From: Cohnella sp. SGD-V74
Lineage (GTDB): Bacteria > Bacillota > Bacilli > Paenibacillales > Paenibacillaceae
Direction of reading: 5' to 3'
NCBI RefSeq assembly: GCF_003001675.1
Contig: NZ_PVYW01000005.1
Coordinates: 248,001 to 312,000 of the forward strand
DNA length: 64,000 nucleotides
Positions 18,375 through 27,503 of the stretch are shown here, piece after piece. Both the position numbers and the translations under genes were made by a program. Within the stretch, counting starts at the first letter, position 1, and each line of letters opens with the position of its first letter. The notes beneath the pieces were generated by a model. The model saw nothing but the letters and a program-made list of their open reading frames with translations. It made no database searches and was not told the origin of the DNA.

Positions 18375-19016
18375 CTAGTGCAGCTTGATCGATTTCTTGT
18401 ACAGCGGGTAGAGCCACTTGACGCCGCTTGGGGTCATCGTATCCGCGAGCAGGTGCGAGGCGTAGCCCGCCACCGCGACGGCGGTGACGCCGTCGATGCC
18501 CGACTGCTGCTCCAATCCCCAGCCGATCGCTCCCCAGCCGATCAGTGCCCATAGCGTATGGGTCATTCCCCGATGCTTCAGCCACGGAACCCAGACGACA
18601 AATGCGCCAAGGCCCACAAGCCACGTGTAGCCTTTTGACGCCCCGTAGTAGAGCAAAACGCCGCCGACCAAGCTGACGAGCGCGTTCCGGATCGCTCCTT
18701 GTCTGGCCACGAGGCCGAGGAGGAGGGCCGATACCGCGCAAGCGGCGTATGCAGGATCGAATCGGCCCGGAACGACGAGCTGGTACGCCAGTCCGGCGAT
18801 GAGCAGCAGCCCGGCGCCGAGCATGGCGTTCCTCAACCATTTGGAGAGCTTGGATATTTTCCGGCTGAGAATGCTTGGGCCGTCAAGATCCGCGCTCAAG
18901 GCGGATAGTCCGGCAACGGACATGTACAGAGCGGCGTTGTTCAGACTAAAAGGATAATAAGCGCAGGCCACCGCGCCGATCGCGCAGCCGATGGCCAAAT
19001 GTGTCGTCCCCTTCAT
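18375..19016 (-). CDS. YdjM-like membrane-bound metal-dependent hydrolase family (DUF457)
   Basis: 213 residues with several membrane segments. Conserved polar motifs are MKGTTHLAIG at the N-terminus, LSADLDG, KHRGMTHTLWA and HLLADTMTPSGVKWLYP, which together define the YdjM/LexA-regulated inner membrane family. His and Asp residues suggest metal binding. The start at 19016 has GGAGG 5 bases upstream; a longer frame from 19085 has none. In some bacteria the family is SOS-induced, but no LexA box was recognised here. Confidence 0.88.
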   Translation of the reverse strand: MKGTTHLAIGCAIGAVACAYYPFSLNNAALYMSVAGLSALSADLDGPSILSRKISKLSKWLRNAMLGAGLLLIAGLAYQLVVPGRFDPAYAACAVSALLLGLVARQGAIRNALVSLVGGVLLYYGASKGYTWLVGLGAFVVWVPWLKHRGMTHTLWALIGWGAIGWGLEQQSGIDGVTAVAVAGYASHLLADTMTPSGVKWLYPLYKKSIKLH

Positions 19017-19156
19017 TCGTTCCTCCGCTGATTGATCTTGTTGTAAGCCTATGCCGAATAGCTCGCCATACGCCTGGGCAAACATATGTTTGCCTGCCTA
19101 TTATACAAGCTTGCCAAGCTCCCCGCAACCCAAGGGACGCGCAACGCAGACAAAGA

Positions 19157-19182
19157 CGACGTTCGATGAGAATCGAACGTCG
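19157..19182 (-). terminator. Terminator-like hairpin downstream of gerC
   Basis: An 11-bp perfect inverted repeat CGACGTTCGAT/ATCGAACGTCG with a 4-base loop. On the minus strand it is followed by a T-rich tract (TCTTTGTCT). It lies beyond the 44-bp repeat array that follows gerC and shares ACGTTCG with the repeat unit. Confidence 0.65.
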
Positions 19183-19224
19183 CCTTAACGAATCCCCGCG
19201 GCAGTTTTGCCGCCGTCCTGTACC

Positions 19225-19471
19225 GCTCAGACTAATCTTCCCCTGCAATTTGGCCGATCCGAACGTCGCGCCCAGAGGAATCTTCCTCTGTATTTGGCCG
19301 ATCCGAACGTCGCGCCCAGAGGAATCTTCCCCTGCATTTGGCCGATCCGAACGTCGCGCTCAGAGGAATCTTCCCCTGCATTTGGCCGATCCGAACGTCG
19401 CGCTCAGAGGAATCTTCCTTTGTATTTGGCCGATCCGAACGTCCCGCTCAGCGGAATCTTCCCTTATACTT
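19225..19471. repeat. 44-bp tandem repeat seeded by the 3' end of gerC
   Basis: Five full units begin with GGCCGATCC at 19252, 19296, 19340, 19384 and 19428, plus a partial one at 19225-19251. The last unit contains the final codons and stop of gerC (stop at 19448-19450). The others repeat the same gene tail: read on the minus strand each carries a K-[YC]-[KR]-G-R-F-like segment and a TGA. Thus the gene end plus 3' flank was duplicated in tandem. 44 is not a multiple of three, so no long single-frame product results. Confidence 0.93.
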
Positions 19472-20596
19472 GCCCGTGTTGCGAATGTCGATTTTGACGA
19501 TGATTTTGCGGATGCACTCGTCGGACAGGAGCGGCTGATTGCCTTTGCGCAGCGCGTGCCATTGCTTCGGATGGTCGCGATACAGCGTCTCCTCCAGCTT
19601 GAGTACGTCAACCTGCTTGGCCAGTCCGTTGCGGAAGCTCATCATAATCTCGTCGCGCACGACTTCCGCGCCAAGCCGCTCGAGCTCTTCCGTGCTCACG
19701 TTCTCGTTCAGTTCGTCCACGGTCGCGTCCAGCTTCAGGCTCAGATCGAACACGGCTCGCCCGTTCTGGACCTCGCTCTGGACGTAGTAGCTCGGATTGA
19801 TGAGCACGAGGGACGCTTTCGGTTTGCCTTCCGCCGGCACCCGGATCAGCGAACGCTTCAGCTCCTTCTGCGTCCACCTCGTTCCGGCAAGCTCATCCTC
19901 CGACAGCCAGGCGGTCGCTTGCTGATCCTTGAAGAAGAAGGCGCCGTCGATCGTCAGCATAGGCCGCGGCTTTTTGTCCTCTTTCCATACTTCCCGATTG
20001 ATCGCGATCGACGGCAGCATGGCGGCTTCGGCCGGTTCCGTAATGTTGGCGATGACCCGGTTGCTCGTCTTCGGCACGATAAACGAGCGCTGCGCGAATG
20101 TTTGCTCCGGCGTGAACATGATCGTGTCGAGCGGAGACAGATTAAAAATCGACTTCTGCGTGAACAGGTCGGGCAGGCTTTCCTTCGTGCCGAATACGAG
20201 AATGTTGTAACGGATTTCTCCGAAACGGTTGGCCGCATTGTAAGCTTCCTCGACTCCCCTTCGCAGCATTCTCTCCGAGCACACGATCGTTTTGACATGT
20301 CCCCAGAAAATTCGCATTTGCGAGGTGGCGTAGATGGATGACAGCGACTCGCTGAGCGTGGCGCCTTCGCCTTTGCCGATCCATACCGGCAGAGCTTTGC
20401 CGATTTGCATCGTTTCGTTCCGGCCGACGTTGCCGAAGTTCAGAAATTGAACGTAAGTGATATATTTGTTGTTTTCGTAGTCGAGTCCGATTGCCGTGGC
20501 GTAGTCCATCGTCTGAATGTCCTTCGAGTTCCAGCAGCCGGTCAGCGACAGAAGGAGAAGCGCGGCAGCGGCTGACTTGCCCCATCTGCCGCTCAT
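19448..20596 (-). CDS. gerC: Ger(x)C-family spore germination lipoprotein
   Basis: 382 residues. A signal peptide with lipobox LSLTGCWNSKDIQ (Cys near 21) and the typical WNSKDIQ start of GerAC-type proteins. It is the lipoprotein subunit of a germinant receptor in the spore inner membrane. Its ATG overlaps the gerA stop as ATGA (4 bases), so the three ger genes are one operon. The final residues GKYKGRFR lie inside the 44-bp repeat array, so the exact C-terminus may vary between strains. Confidence 0.93.
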   Translation of the reverse strand: MSGRWGKSAAAALLLLSLTGCWNSKDIQTMDYATAIGLDYENNKYITYVQFLNFGNVGRNETMQIGKALPVWIGKGEGATLSESLSSIYATSQMRIFWGHVKTIVCSERMLRRGVEEAYNAANRFGEIRYNILVFGTKESLPDLFTQKSIFNLSPLDTIMFTPEQTFAQRSFIVPKTSNRVIANITEPAEAAMLPSIAINREVWKEDKKPRPMLTIDGAFFFKDQQATAWLSEDELAGTRWTQKELKRSLIRVPAEGKPKASLVLINPSYYVQSEVQNGRAVFDLSLKLDATVDELNENVSTEELERLGAEVVRDEIMMSFRNGLAKQVDVLKLEETLYRDHPKQWHALRKGNQPLLSDECIRKIIVKIDIRNTGKYKGRFR

Positions 20597-22071
20597 TTCT
20601 CGTCACCGTGGTGGTCGGGATCGATCGGATTAATGGCGCCCGGCCGGGTTCTCATCCGCGTCCAAGGAATGCGCAAGTAAGAGGTAACCAAATCTTTCAG
20701 ATTAAGCGGCGACAACGGCGACAGATACGGTACCCCGAACGAGTGCAATCTCGACAAGTAGGCGATGAACAGAATCAGACACAGGATCAAGCCGTACATT
20801 CCGATGAACGACGAGACGAGAAAAATACCCAGGCGGATGACGCTGACGATGGTGCTGAGCGACTGGTTGACGAGCGTAACGGAAGTGACTGCGGTAATCG
20901 CGCCTACGACGACGACGGAAGGGGAGACAAGTCCGGCCCGGATCGAGGCGTCGCCGATAACGAGACCGCCTACGACCGTCAACGTTTGTCCGATTGAGCT
21001 GGGAAGCCGCACGCCCGCCTCGCGGAAGATTTCGATCAGCATAAGCAGGATGAACATCTCGATCTGCGCCGACATCGGCAATCCGAGGCGCGCTCCGGCG
21101 ATCGTCGCCATCATTCGAAAAGGAATCTGGTCCTGATGGAACGCGACCAGCGATACCCATAAGCCCGGCAGCGAGATGGAGAGGAACAGGCTGATATGCC
21201 GAACGACGCGGGCGAATGAAATATAGGTGTAATTGAAGTGGACGTCCTCCGGGGACTTCATCAGCAGCGACAAGCCCGCGGGACCGATCAGGACCATCGG
21301 AATGCCGTCCACGATCAGGATGAAACGACCGGCGAGCAGGCTGCTGACCACGTAGTCCGGTCTTCCGGTTATCGCGAAAGAAGGGAACACCGAATATTTG
21401 GAGTCGGCCATTTTCTCCTCCAACTGGTTAATGCTGTACAGTCCGTCGATATCGATCTTGCTGATCCGCTTATGCACTTCGCGCAAAATTTCCGGAGACA
21501 AAATGTCCTTGAAATAAATCAACCCGACCTTCGTCTTCGTCCTTCTGCCAAGCGTGAACGTCTCATAGTTCAAGCTGGGACTCCTTACCCGCTTGCGAAT
21601 GAGCGCCATGTTCACGACGAGATCTTCCGTGAATCCGTCCTTGGGTCCCTTGATCGAGATTTCCGTATTGGATTCCTCGGGGGTGCGCTGCGGGCGATGG
21701 CAGATGTTCATTTTGTACATGCGCCCGCTATCCGTGAACAGCAGCAGCACGTCCCCCTGGAACAAATACTCGGCCAAGGTATCGTCCGATTCGTCGGGTT
21801 CCACGCCGATCAGAGGAAGTCCTCCGGAATAGCCCTGCGTCTTTATCGCGAAAGCCCCGCCCTGCGAATAAAACTGTTTCAGCTGAGGGAGGAGGACTTG
21901 CCCGAATTGAACCGTATCGCACAAGCCTTCCGCATAAACGAGCAGAACCTCGGAATCCGGCTGCTCCGTCAGCTTACAGGGCATAATCTGCACGTCCGCG
22001 GATTTGGCGAACAGCTCCTGCAAGGTCTCTTTATCCCACCTGGACGAGTTTTTCTGCGTTTTCCGCCTCAT
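20593..22071 (-). CDS. gerA: GerA-family spore germination receptor subunit A
   Basis: 492 residues. A cytosolic N-terminal domain (about 1-230) with the SIKGPKDGFTEDLVVNMALI motif is followed by about five membrane helices and the signature EAGVRLPSSIGQTLTVVGGLVIG. This is the GerAA-type subunit of nutrient germinant receptors. The start at 22071 (MRRKTQKN) has AAGGAGG, and its ATG overlaps the gerB stop as ATGA. Ligand specificity cannot be read from sequence. Confidence 0.95.
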   Translation of the reverse strand: MRRKTQKNSSRWDKETLQELFAKSADVQIMPCKLTEQPDSEVLLVYAEGLCDTVQFGQVLLPQLKQFYSQGGAFAIKTQGYSGGLPLIGVEPDESDDTLAEYLFQGDVLLLFTDSGRMYKMNICHRPQRTPEESNTEISIKGPKDGFTEDLVVNMALIRKRVRSPSLNYETFTLGRRTKTKVGLIYFKDILSPEILREVHKRISKIDIDGLYSINQLEEKMADSKYSVFPSFAITGRPDYVVSSLLAGRFILIVDGIPMVLIGPAGLSLLMKSPEDVHFNYTYISFARVVRHISLFLSISLPGLWVSLVAFHQDQIPFRMMATIAGARLGLPMSAQIEMFILLMLIEIFREAGVRLPSSIGQTLTVVGGLVIGDASIRAGLVSPSVVVVGAITAVTSVTLVNQSLSTIVSVIRLGIFLVSSFIGMYGLILCLILFIAYLSRLHSFGVPYLSPLSPLNLKDLVTSYLRIPWTRMRTRPGAINPIDPDHHGDEK

Positions 22072-23162
22072 GCTGCTCCTCCTTTGGTCGGTTTGGCGAA
22101 CCATGAAATGGACATCCAACAAACGGAAACGGCAAATCCCGTAATCAGCGAGATCGGGAAGTAATAGCGGTACATCCACAAATAGAAGGCGTACTCGTTG
22201 ATCGGAAATACGGACAGAGCGACGTAGCTGAGCGCGATCAGCATAATGAATCGGTTCCGCAGCTCGTTCCGCTCGATTCGCAGCAGATCAAGCACGAGGA
22301 AAATGGACAGGCTGATTCGCACGCACGCGCCGGCCAGCCACTGGTAGATGGAGAAAAAATCGACGTGCTCCACGTAAGAGCCCAGCTTGACCAAGCGCCA
22401 CTGCTCGTAAGGGGAGACCATCTGCTTCGCGGCTTCGCTGGGGCCGAATTCTGTAATCGCCCCGACCAGCGGCCCGATCATGATGTATACCATCAGCGCG
22501 CCGTACAGCATCAATTTCCACGCCTTGACCTTTTTTTTCAGATGCTGCTGCATGGCGATCAGGGCGACAAGCTCGATGAAGCCTCCTCCGGCGTAGATCA
22601 TGCCCTGCAACACCGGATCGACTCCGAACTCCATATACGGCTTGAGCAGGTTGAAGTCTTTCTGCGGATAATTCGATATGCCCGCGAACGATCCCAGAAT
22701 GATCACGAGCGGCAGCAGAATGCCGGACATGATCGCGATCACGCGGATGCCCCAGCTTGCATAGAGAGCGCACAATCCGGTTAAGATCACTGCCAGAACC
22801 ACTTTGGGGGTCCCCGGAAGGTAGTTCGTAATCGTCCAAGTCGCCGAATGAATGACGGTCATCGCGCCGATGAGGTAGAGCTGAATTAAGAGCGGAATCG
22901 TCAGCGCCCAGGCGACAACCTGGTTCGTCTTCTCGGCAAGCCACGGCTGCAGCGCCCTCTGCCCGGATTTTCTCATAAACAAAGCAAGCAGCAGGCAATA
23001 CGGCATGAACAGCAGACCGGCGGCGATGGCGGAGATCCATGAATCCCGTCCGGCCGCATCCAGAAGCATCGGATTGACGATGACGTGATTGGTCAGTCCG
23101 TTCGTCAGCATCAGAATCGTGCATGCCTGGAAAAAGTTGATCGTTCCGTTCGAAGCCTTCAC
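22068..23162 (-). CDS. gerB: GerB-family endospore germination permease
   Basis: 364 residues, ten predicted membrane helices, APC-like transporter fold of GerAB proteins. Segments such as TINFFQACTILMLTNGL and MEFGVDPVLQGMIYAGGGFI fit the family. It is the likely germinant-binding subunit. I chose GTG at 23162 because GGTGGT lies 6 bases upstream and the length is then standard; an upstream in-frame ATG at 23309 would add a non-membrane leader. The gene order is gerB-gerA-gerC rather than the common A-B-C. Confidence 0.92.
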   Translation of the reverse strand: MKASNGTINFFQACTILMLTNGLTNHVIVNPMLLDAAGRDSWISAIAAGLLFMPYCLLLALFMRKSGQRALQPWLAEKTNQVVAWALTIPLLIQLYLIGAMTVIHSATWTITNYLPGTPKVVLAVILTGLCALYASWGIRVIAIMSGILLPLVIILGSFAGISNYPQKDFNLLKPYMEFGVDPVLQGMIYAGGGFIELVALIAMQQHLKKKVKAWKLMLYGALMVYIMIGPLVGAITEFGPSEAAKQMVSPYEQWRLVKLGSYVEHVDFFSIYQWLAGACVRISLSIFLVLDLLRIERNELRNRFIMLIALSYVALSVFPINEYAFYLWMYRYYFPISLITGFAVSVCWMSISWFAKPTKGGAA

Positions 23163-23203
23163 TTCAAGACCACCTAAACAGTTGGTAATGTTTGCAACAA
23201 AGT

Positions 23204-23233
23204 TATTATGCGCGGAGGGGGCGCTTTCTATGA
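23204..23233 (-). promoter_or_regulatory. Candidate forespore (sigma-G/F) promoter of the ger operon
   Basis: On the minus strand a TCATA -35-like box (23229-23233), an 18-base spacer and CATAATA (23204-23210) resemble the forespore consensus. It lies 41 bases before the gerB GTG. Known gerA-type operons are forespore-expressed, which fits, but the -35 match is partial. Confidence 0.45.
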
Positions 23234-23416
23234 CAGAGGTTGCCGCGGCTTCCAGACTGAGGCTTGCAGTCCGCCGATTATGAAAATTTTTTAATCGACA
23301 AATTAACAATTAATATTCGCATAAAGAATGACAAGCTTTTCATTCGCATATATGTACAATCAAACCAAATAACTGCGGGCAGCCATCACCAATTTTGACG
23401 GAAGAGGTGCATTTGG

Positions 23417-24595
23417 ATGCGTAGGAACACCTTTCGCAAGTGGGTCGCGTACATCGTTAGCGCGGCATTGACGATGACTTTGGGAATCAGTTGGTTAACT
23501 ACGGACGCCAATCATACGAACGCGAATACAAGCTTCACGTTCCATTCCCCGGTTTGGCCGATCGGCCAAAACTCCCCGTTCGTTCTCCCCGCCGCGGAGA
23601 AATTGCATGCCGCGGAAGCAGCCGGGAATGCCGACTCCGAACCGGAGACCGCGGCGGCCGGCGAAGCGCAGGCCGACCCCCGAGAGCTTACTTTCGAGTA
23701 CGAAACGATCGCCTCGCTGGACCGTTTCCAGTCCGCTGCGGTCGCCGCGACAACCGGAGATATCGCCAAAAATCCCGATAAGGAAGTACATATCGCAGTA
23801 TCCAGAGCGCCGCAAACGCAAATCTACGAGGTTACGGCCTACTTTCTTAACGTCAGGACAAACGCTTATTCGAAATCGAAAATCAAATCCGTGGTGCAAA
23901 AAGGAACCCGTCTGGAAATCGTGTCGGAGACGCCGGGCGGTTGGCTGAGAATCAAAGGGGGAGGCTATGTGCACGGGGATTATGCGCAACCCGTAGAGGA
24001 TGCGGGGGCTGTCGCTGCCGCCGCCATGCTGTGGACGGCGCTGCCGGACACCGAGCCGAACGCCCCGGAAGCGGAGCCGAAGGCGGAAGAGCCCAAAGCG
24101 GAAGATGCGAAGACGGAGCAGCCGAAGGCCGAAGAGCCGTCGAAGGCTCCCGTGCAGCCGAGCTCCAAAGTGGAGACCGAATCGGGGCTGACCGAGGAGG
24201 ATATCGCTCTTATTTTCAAAGGGACGGATCTGGCCGGACACGGGCTGGAGGAAGCGATTCTGGAAGTGGAGGAGACGTACGGGATCAACGCCTTGTTCAC
24301 GATCGCCGTCATGAAGCTGGAGAGCGGCAACGGCAGCAGCAGATTGGCGAAAAACAAAAACAACCTGTTCGGCTTGAACGCGACAGGCCCGGACCCTCAC
24401 CGCAAAGCGTTCGCGTTCGAGACGAAAGGGGACAGCGTCAAGAAGTTCGGGCAGCTGCTGGCCGACAAATACGTGGATAAAGGGTATACGACGATCGAGA
24501 AGATCGCGACCAAGTATTGTCCCGCGAATTCCAAATGGCCGAGTCTGGTGAAGAACATTATGAAGAAGGACTACAAGAAGCTGAACGTTATTTGA
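23417..24595 (+). CDS. Secreted SH3 + glucosaminidase-domain protein
   Basis: 392 residues: signal peptide (about 1-32), low-complexity region, an SH3b domain (about 140-195, VTAYFLNVRTNAYSKSKIK), an Ala/Pro/Glu/Lys-rich linker and a C-terminal Bax/LytD-type glucosaminidase domain (about 265-392). The catalytic Glu lies in MKLESGNGSSRLAKNKNNL. It would hydrolyse peptidoglycan between GlcNAc and MurNAc. It is divergent from the ger operon and overlaps the 3' end of desR by 8 bases in convergent orientation. Confidence 0.9.
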   Translation: MRRNTFRKWVAYIVSAALTMTLGISWLTTDANHTNANTSFTFHSPVWPIGQNSPFVLPAAEKLHAAEAAGNADSEPETAAAGEAQADPRELTFEYETIASLDRFQSAAVAATTGDIAKNPDKEVHIAVSRAPQTQIYEVTAYFLNVRTNAYSKSKIKSVVQKGTRLEIVSETPGGWLRIKGGGYVHGDYAQPVEDAGAVAAAAMLWTALPDTEPNAPEAEPKAEEPKAEDAKTEQPKAEEPSKAPVQPSSKVETESGLTEEDIALIFKGTDLAGHGLEEAILEVEETYGINALFTIAVMKLESGNGSSRLAKNKNNLFGLNATGPDPHRKAFAFETKGDSVKKFGQLLADKYVDKGYTTIEKIATKYCPANSKWPSLVKNIMKKDYKKLNVI

Positions 24596-25193
24596 ACCAG
24601 CCTTTCTCGTTGAATCTTTTGATCGCCTCGACCCGGTTGCTGACGTCGAGCTTGTCGAGGATCACGGAGATATAGTTCCGTATCGTTCCGGTCGTCAGGA
24701 ACAGCTCGGTCGCGATTTCCTTCGTGTTTTTGCCGTCGGCGATCAGCCCGAGCACTTCCTTCTCCCGATCGGTCAGCGGGTTGCCCTGGTCTCCGCGGTA
24801 AGCCTCGTCGACCAGCTCCGGGGCATAGACGCGGCGGCCTGCCAGCACGCTGCGGATCGTGCTCGCGAGCTCCTCGCTGGGGCTGTCCTTAAGCAAGTAT
24901 CCGCCCACGCCGGCCTTGACGGCGCGCTCGAAATAACCGGTGCGGGCGAACGTCGTCAGGATGATGACTTTGCAGTCCGTTTCCTTTAATTGTTCGGCGG
25001 CTTCGAGACCGCTGAGCCCGGGCATCTCGATGTCCATGATGCAGACGTCCGGTCGGAGCTGGCGCACGAGCTCGACCGCGGATGCGCCGTCGGACGCCTT
25101 GCCGACGACCTCCATGTCTTCCTCGAGATCGAGCAGGGAACCCAGGGCTCCGAGCAGCATTCGTTGATCTTCGGCGATGACGATTCGAATCAT
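24588..25193 (-). CDS. desR: Response regulator DesR (cold-shock desaturase control)
   Basis: 201 residues. Receiver domain with phospho-acceptor Asp54 (CIMDIEMPG) and a LuxR/NarL-type HTH (about 135-200, NPLTDREKEVLGLIADGKNT). Long stretches (IAEDQRMLLGALGSLLDLE, GYLLKDSPSEELA, FNEKGWFK end) match Bacillus subtilis DesR as I remember it. Phosphorylated DesR activates the desaturase promoter when membranes become too ordered. Its ATG overlaps the desK stop (ATGA). A paired palindrome upstream of des is the likely target. Confidence 0.95.
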   Translation of the reverse strand: MIRIVIAEDQRMLLGALGSLLDLEEDMEVVGKASDGASAVELVRQLRPDVCIMDIEMPGLSGLEAAEQLKETDCKVIILTTFARTGYFERAVKAGVGGYLLKDSPSEELASTIRSVLAGRRVYAPELVDEAYRGDQGNPLTDREKEVLGLIADGKNTKEIATELFLTTGTIRNYISVILDKLDVSNRVEAIKRFNEKGWFK

Positions 25194-26335
25194 GGCGAAT
25201 CCTCCTTATTGGGGCGCTGCGCAATGAGCGGGATCGTGGCGACGACGGTCGTGCCTTCGCCGGTCGCGAGTCCCAACGTCCCGTTAACGAATTCGAGCCG
25301 CTCCTTCATGCCTTGCAGGCCGTGGCCCTGCCTGAAGTTGAGCCGTTCGGGACGGCTGGCGCCGTTATCGTGAACTTTCATGACGACTTCGGTATCGTTC
25401 TGGCTGAAGGAAACCGCGCACTCCGACGCTCCGCTGTGCTTGACTACATTATTGACGGCTTCCTTCAGGCACATGCTGAGCACGTTCTCGGTCAGCAAGG
25501 GGACGCCTTGCAGCGCGGGATTGCCCTCCAGTTTGAATTCAATCTGCGCCGCGAGCAGAATCTGCTTGATCCGATCCAACTCGTCCTCCAGGCGCGTGCC
25601 TCTCATCTCCGAGACGAGCAAGCGGACTTCTTGCAGCGCGGTTCTGGCCGTGTGCTGAACGTCTTTGATCTCGGCGCGCGCGCGTTCGGGATTGGCGGCG
25701 ATCAGCTTGTGCGCCAGATCGCTCTTGAGACCGATCAGCGACAGCTTCTGTCCGAGCGTATCGTGAAGATCGCGGGCGATGCGCTGGCGTTCCTCCAGCT
25801 TGACGAGCTCGGAGATGCGCTGGTTGGCGTCTTTGAGCTGCTCCTGCAGCTCGCCCTGCTTGTTGCGGTTGTAGCTGCCGAGAGGGAGCAGGATGGCCCC
25901 GAGCAGGCTGATCAGAATGAACGGCGTCTGCGTGATGAAAAACTTGTCCTGCATAATGAATCCGACGTTCACGGCGATCAGGCTCGTGGCGATATGGATC
26001 GTATACAGCGTAATGAAGCCGGCTTTGTTCTGGACGTTGCCGATGAAGAACGCCAGGAAGAAAGCGAAGTAAGCGTAGCTGAACAGCAGCGTCATCGCGA
26101 TCGAGATGGCGATCTGCACGCCCATCCCAACGTAAACCGGCCAACCTTTGGCATTCAAGGTCAGCCGGTAGCAGAAGAAGAACAGCACGATCATCAGAAT
26201 GCCCGCGGCGATCTCTATGTTCGATGAGGAGCGGAAAATAAAATAAAACGGCAAAATGCAGAACATCAGCCAGACGTAAGGACTGATTCCGGTCGTTTTC
26301 GGGAAAATCTGAATTCGTCTGAGTCTCTTGTACAT
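25190..26335 (-). CDS. desK: Sensor histidine kinase DesK (membrane-fluidity thermosensor)
   Basis: 381 residues. Four to five membrane helices (about 18-150) form the sensor, followed by a HisKA_3 dimerisation region with phospho-accepting His in ERQRIARDLHDTLGQKLSL and an HATPase domain. The layout and length match DesK, which senses bilayer thickness at low temperature and phosphorylates DesR. It lies directly downstream of des on the same strand with a 71-base gap that contains a GGCCTTCT/AGAAGGCC hairpin without a T run. Confidence 0.94.
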   Translation of the reverse strand: MYKRLRRIQIFPKTTGISPYVWLMFCILPFYFIFRSSSNIEIAAGILMIVLFFFCYRLTLNAKGWPVYVGMGVQIAISIAMTLLFSYAYFAFFLAFFIGNVQNKAGFITLYTIHIATSLIAVNVGFIMQDKFFITQTPFILISLLGAILLPLGSYNRNKQGELQEQLKDANQRISELVKLEERQRIARDLHDTLGQKLSLIGLKSDLAHKLIAANPERARAEIKDVQHTARTALQEVRLLVSEMRGTRLEDELDRIKQILLAAQIEFKLEGNPALQGVPLLTENVLSMCLKEAVNNVVKHSGASECAVSFSQNDTEVVMKVHDNGASRPERLNFRQGHGLQGMKERLEFVNGTLGLATGEGTTVVATIPLIAQRPNKEDSP

Positions 26336-26406
26336 CTATAACGCTCCCAATGTCGACAATGGCCTTCTCACGGTTATTTTACCATAAGAAGGCCGATCGG
26401 CGACGA

Positions 26407-27471
26407 TTATGCGACTTCGTTGTCAGGCGCGGGTTCCGGTGCCGGTTCCGCGGAGCGGACGTTCGTTTTGGCGCCCCCCAGCAAATGCTTGATTTGTCCG
26501 AACGTGACGAAATCCTTTTTCTGTTCATCCCACAGCTTGAACTTCAGCGAGGCGAAGCTGGATTTCAGCGTTACGGTCGTCGCATGCTGAAGCGGAGGGA
26601 CGGAATTGTGCGCTTCTTCGAGCAAGTAGTTGGGCACTCTCGGGCTCAGATGGTGAACGTGGTGGAAGCCGATGTTGCCGGTCAGCCACTGAAGCGCCTT
26701 CGGCAGCTTGTAGTACGAGCTGCCTTCGACGGCGGCTTTCACATAGCTCCATTCCGCATCGTGCTCGTAATAGGTTTCCTCGAATTGATGCTGCACGTAG
26801 AACAGCCAGATGCCGGCGGCTCCGGACAGCCAGAAGATCGGAAGCTGAACGAGCAGGAACGATTGCCAGCCGAGCGCCCAGATGAGCAGGCTGTACAGGA
26901 CGATAATGCCGACGTTCGTGATCCGGGTGTTCCAACGTTCGGCGCGTCGGGCGTCTTTGCGATTAAACCGGTATTCGAGCAAGAATACGGCGAACGGACC
27001 GATTCCGAACATGACGAGCGGATTGCGGTAGACGCGGTACCGAATTCTCGTCCACAGGGATGCGGCCACGTATTCGTCTACCGTCAGCAGCCACATGTCG
27101 CCTACTCCGCGCTTGTCGAGATTGCTGCTGGTGGAGTGGTGGATAGAGTGGCTGTGTTTCCATTGGTGGTAAGGGAACAACGTCAATATTCCCGTGAGCG
27201 TGCCGACGATTTCGTTCGCCTTGCGGCTCTTGAAGAACGATTGGTGGCAGCAGTCGTGAAACACGATGAAGGTGCGGATCAGGAATCCGGATGCCAGCAC
27301 GATAAACGGCACGGCAAGCCAGTACGATACGGACAGACTCCAATAAGCCGCGGCCCATAGCAGGACGAACGGCGGGATCGTATTTACCAGTTGCATGACG
27401 CTGGCTTTCGTGTTCGCTTTTTCATAGGGGGAAACGCTCTTCTTTAATTGCGCGGTGTTCGAAGCGGCCAT
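26407..27471 (-). CDS. des: Membrane fatty acid desaturase
   Basis: 354 residues with four membrane segments and the three histidine boxes of acyl-lipid desaturases: HDCCHQSFF, HSHSIHHSTSS and HHVHHLSPRVP. These bind the di-iron centre that inserts a double bond into phospholipid acyl chains. Gene order des-desK-desR is that of the Bacillus cold-shock locus. The C-terminus is extended by an Ala/Pro/Glu tail. Regulation by DesR is supported by the upstream palindrome and an activator-type promoter. Confidence 0.95.
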   Translation of the reverse strand: MAASNTAQLKKSVSPYEKANTKASVMQLVNTIPPFVLLWAAAYWSLSVSYWLAVPFIVLASGFLIRTFIVFHDCCHQSFFKSRKANEIVGTLTGILTLFPYHQWKHSHSIHHSTSSNLDKRGVGDMWLLTVDEYVAASLWTRIRYRVYRNPLVMFGIGPFAVFLLEYRFNRKDARRAERWNTRITNVGIIVLYSLLIWALGWQSFLLVQLPIFWLSGAAGIWLFYVQHQFEETYYEHDAEWSYVKAAVEGSSYYKLPKALQWLTGNIGFHHVHHLSPRVPNYLLEEAHNSVPPLQHATTVTLKSSFASLKFKLWDEQKKDFVTFGQIKHLLGGAKTNVRSAEPAPEPAPDNEVA

Positions 27472-27503
27472 TAAGATCCTCCTTGCGCAAAAGTGATATT
27501 CTC

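Noticed and set aside
17959..18378. Long open frames with 17-residue repeats on both strands
   Set aside because: They come from a 51-bp repeat whose length is a multiple of three; no ribosome site, no family likeness, and frames exist equally on both strands.
19001..20341. 446-codon plus-strand frame opposite gerC
   Set aside because: It runs antisense to the clear gerC gene and through the 44-bp array; the product is Arg-rich with no recognisable domain.
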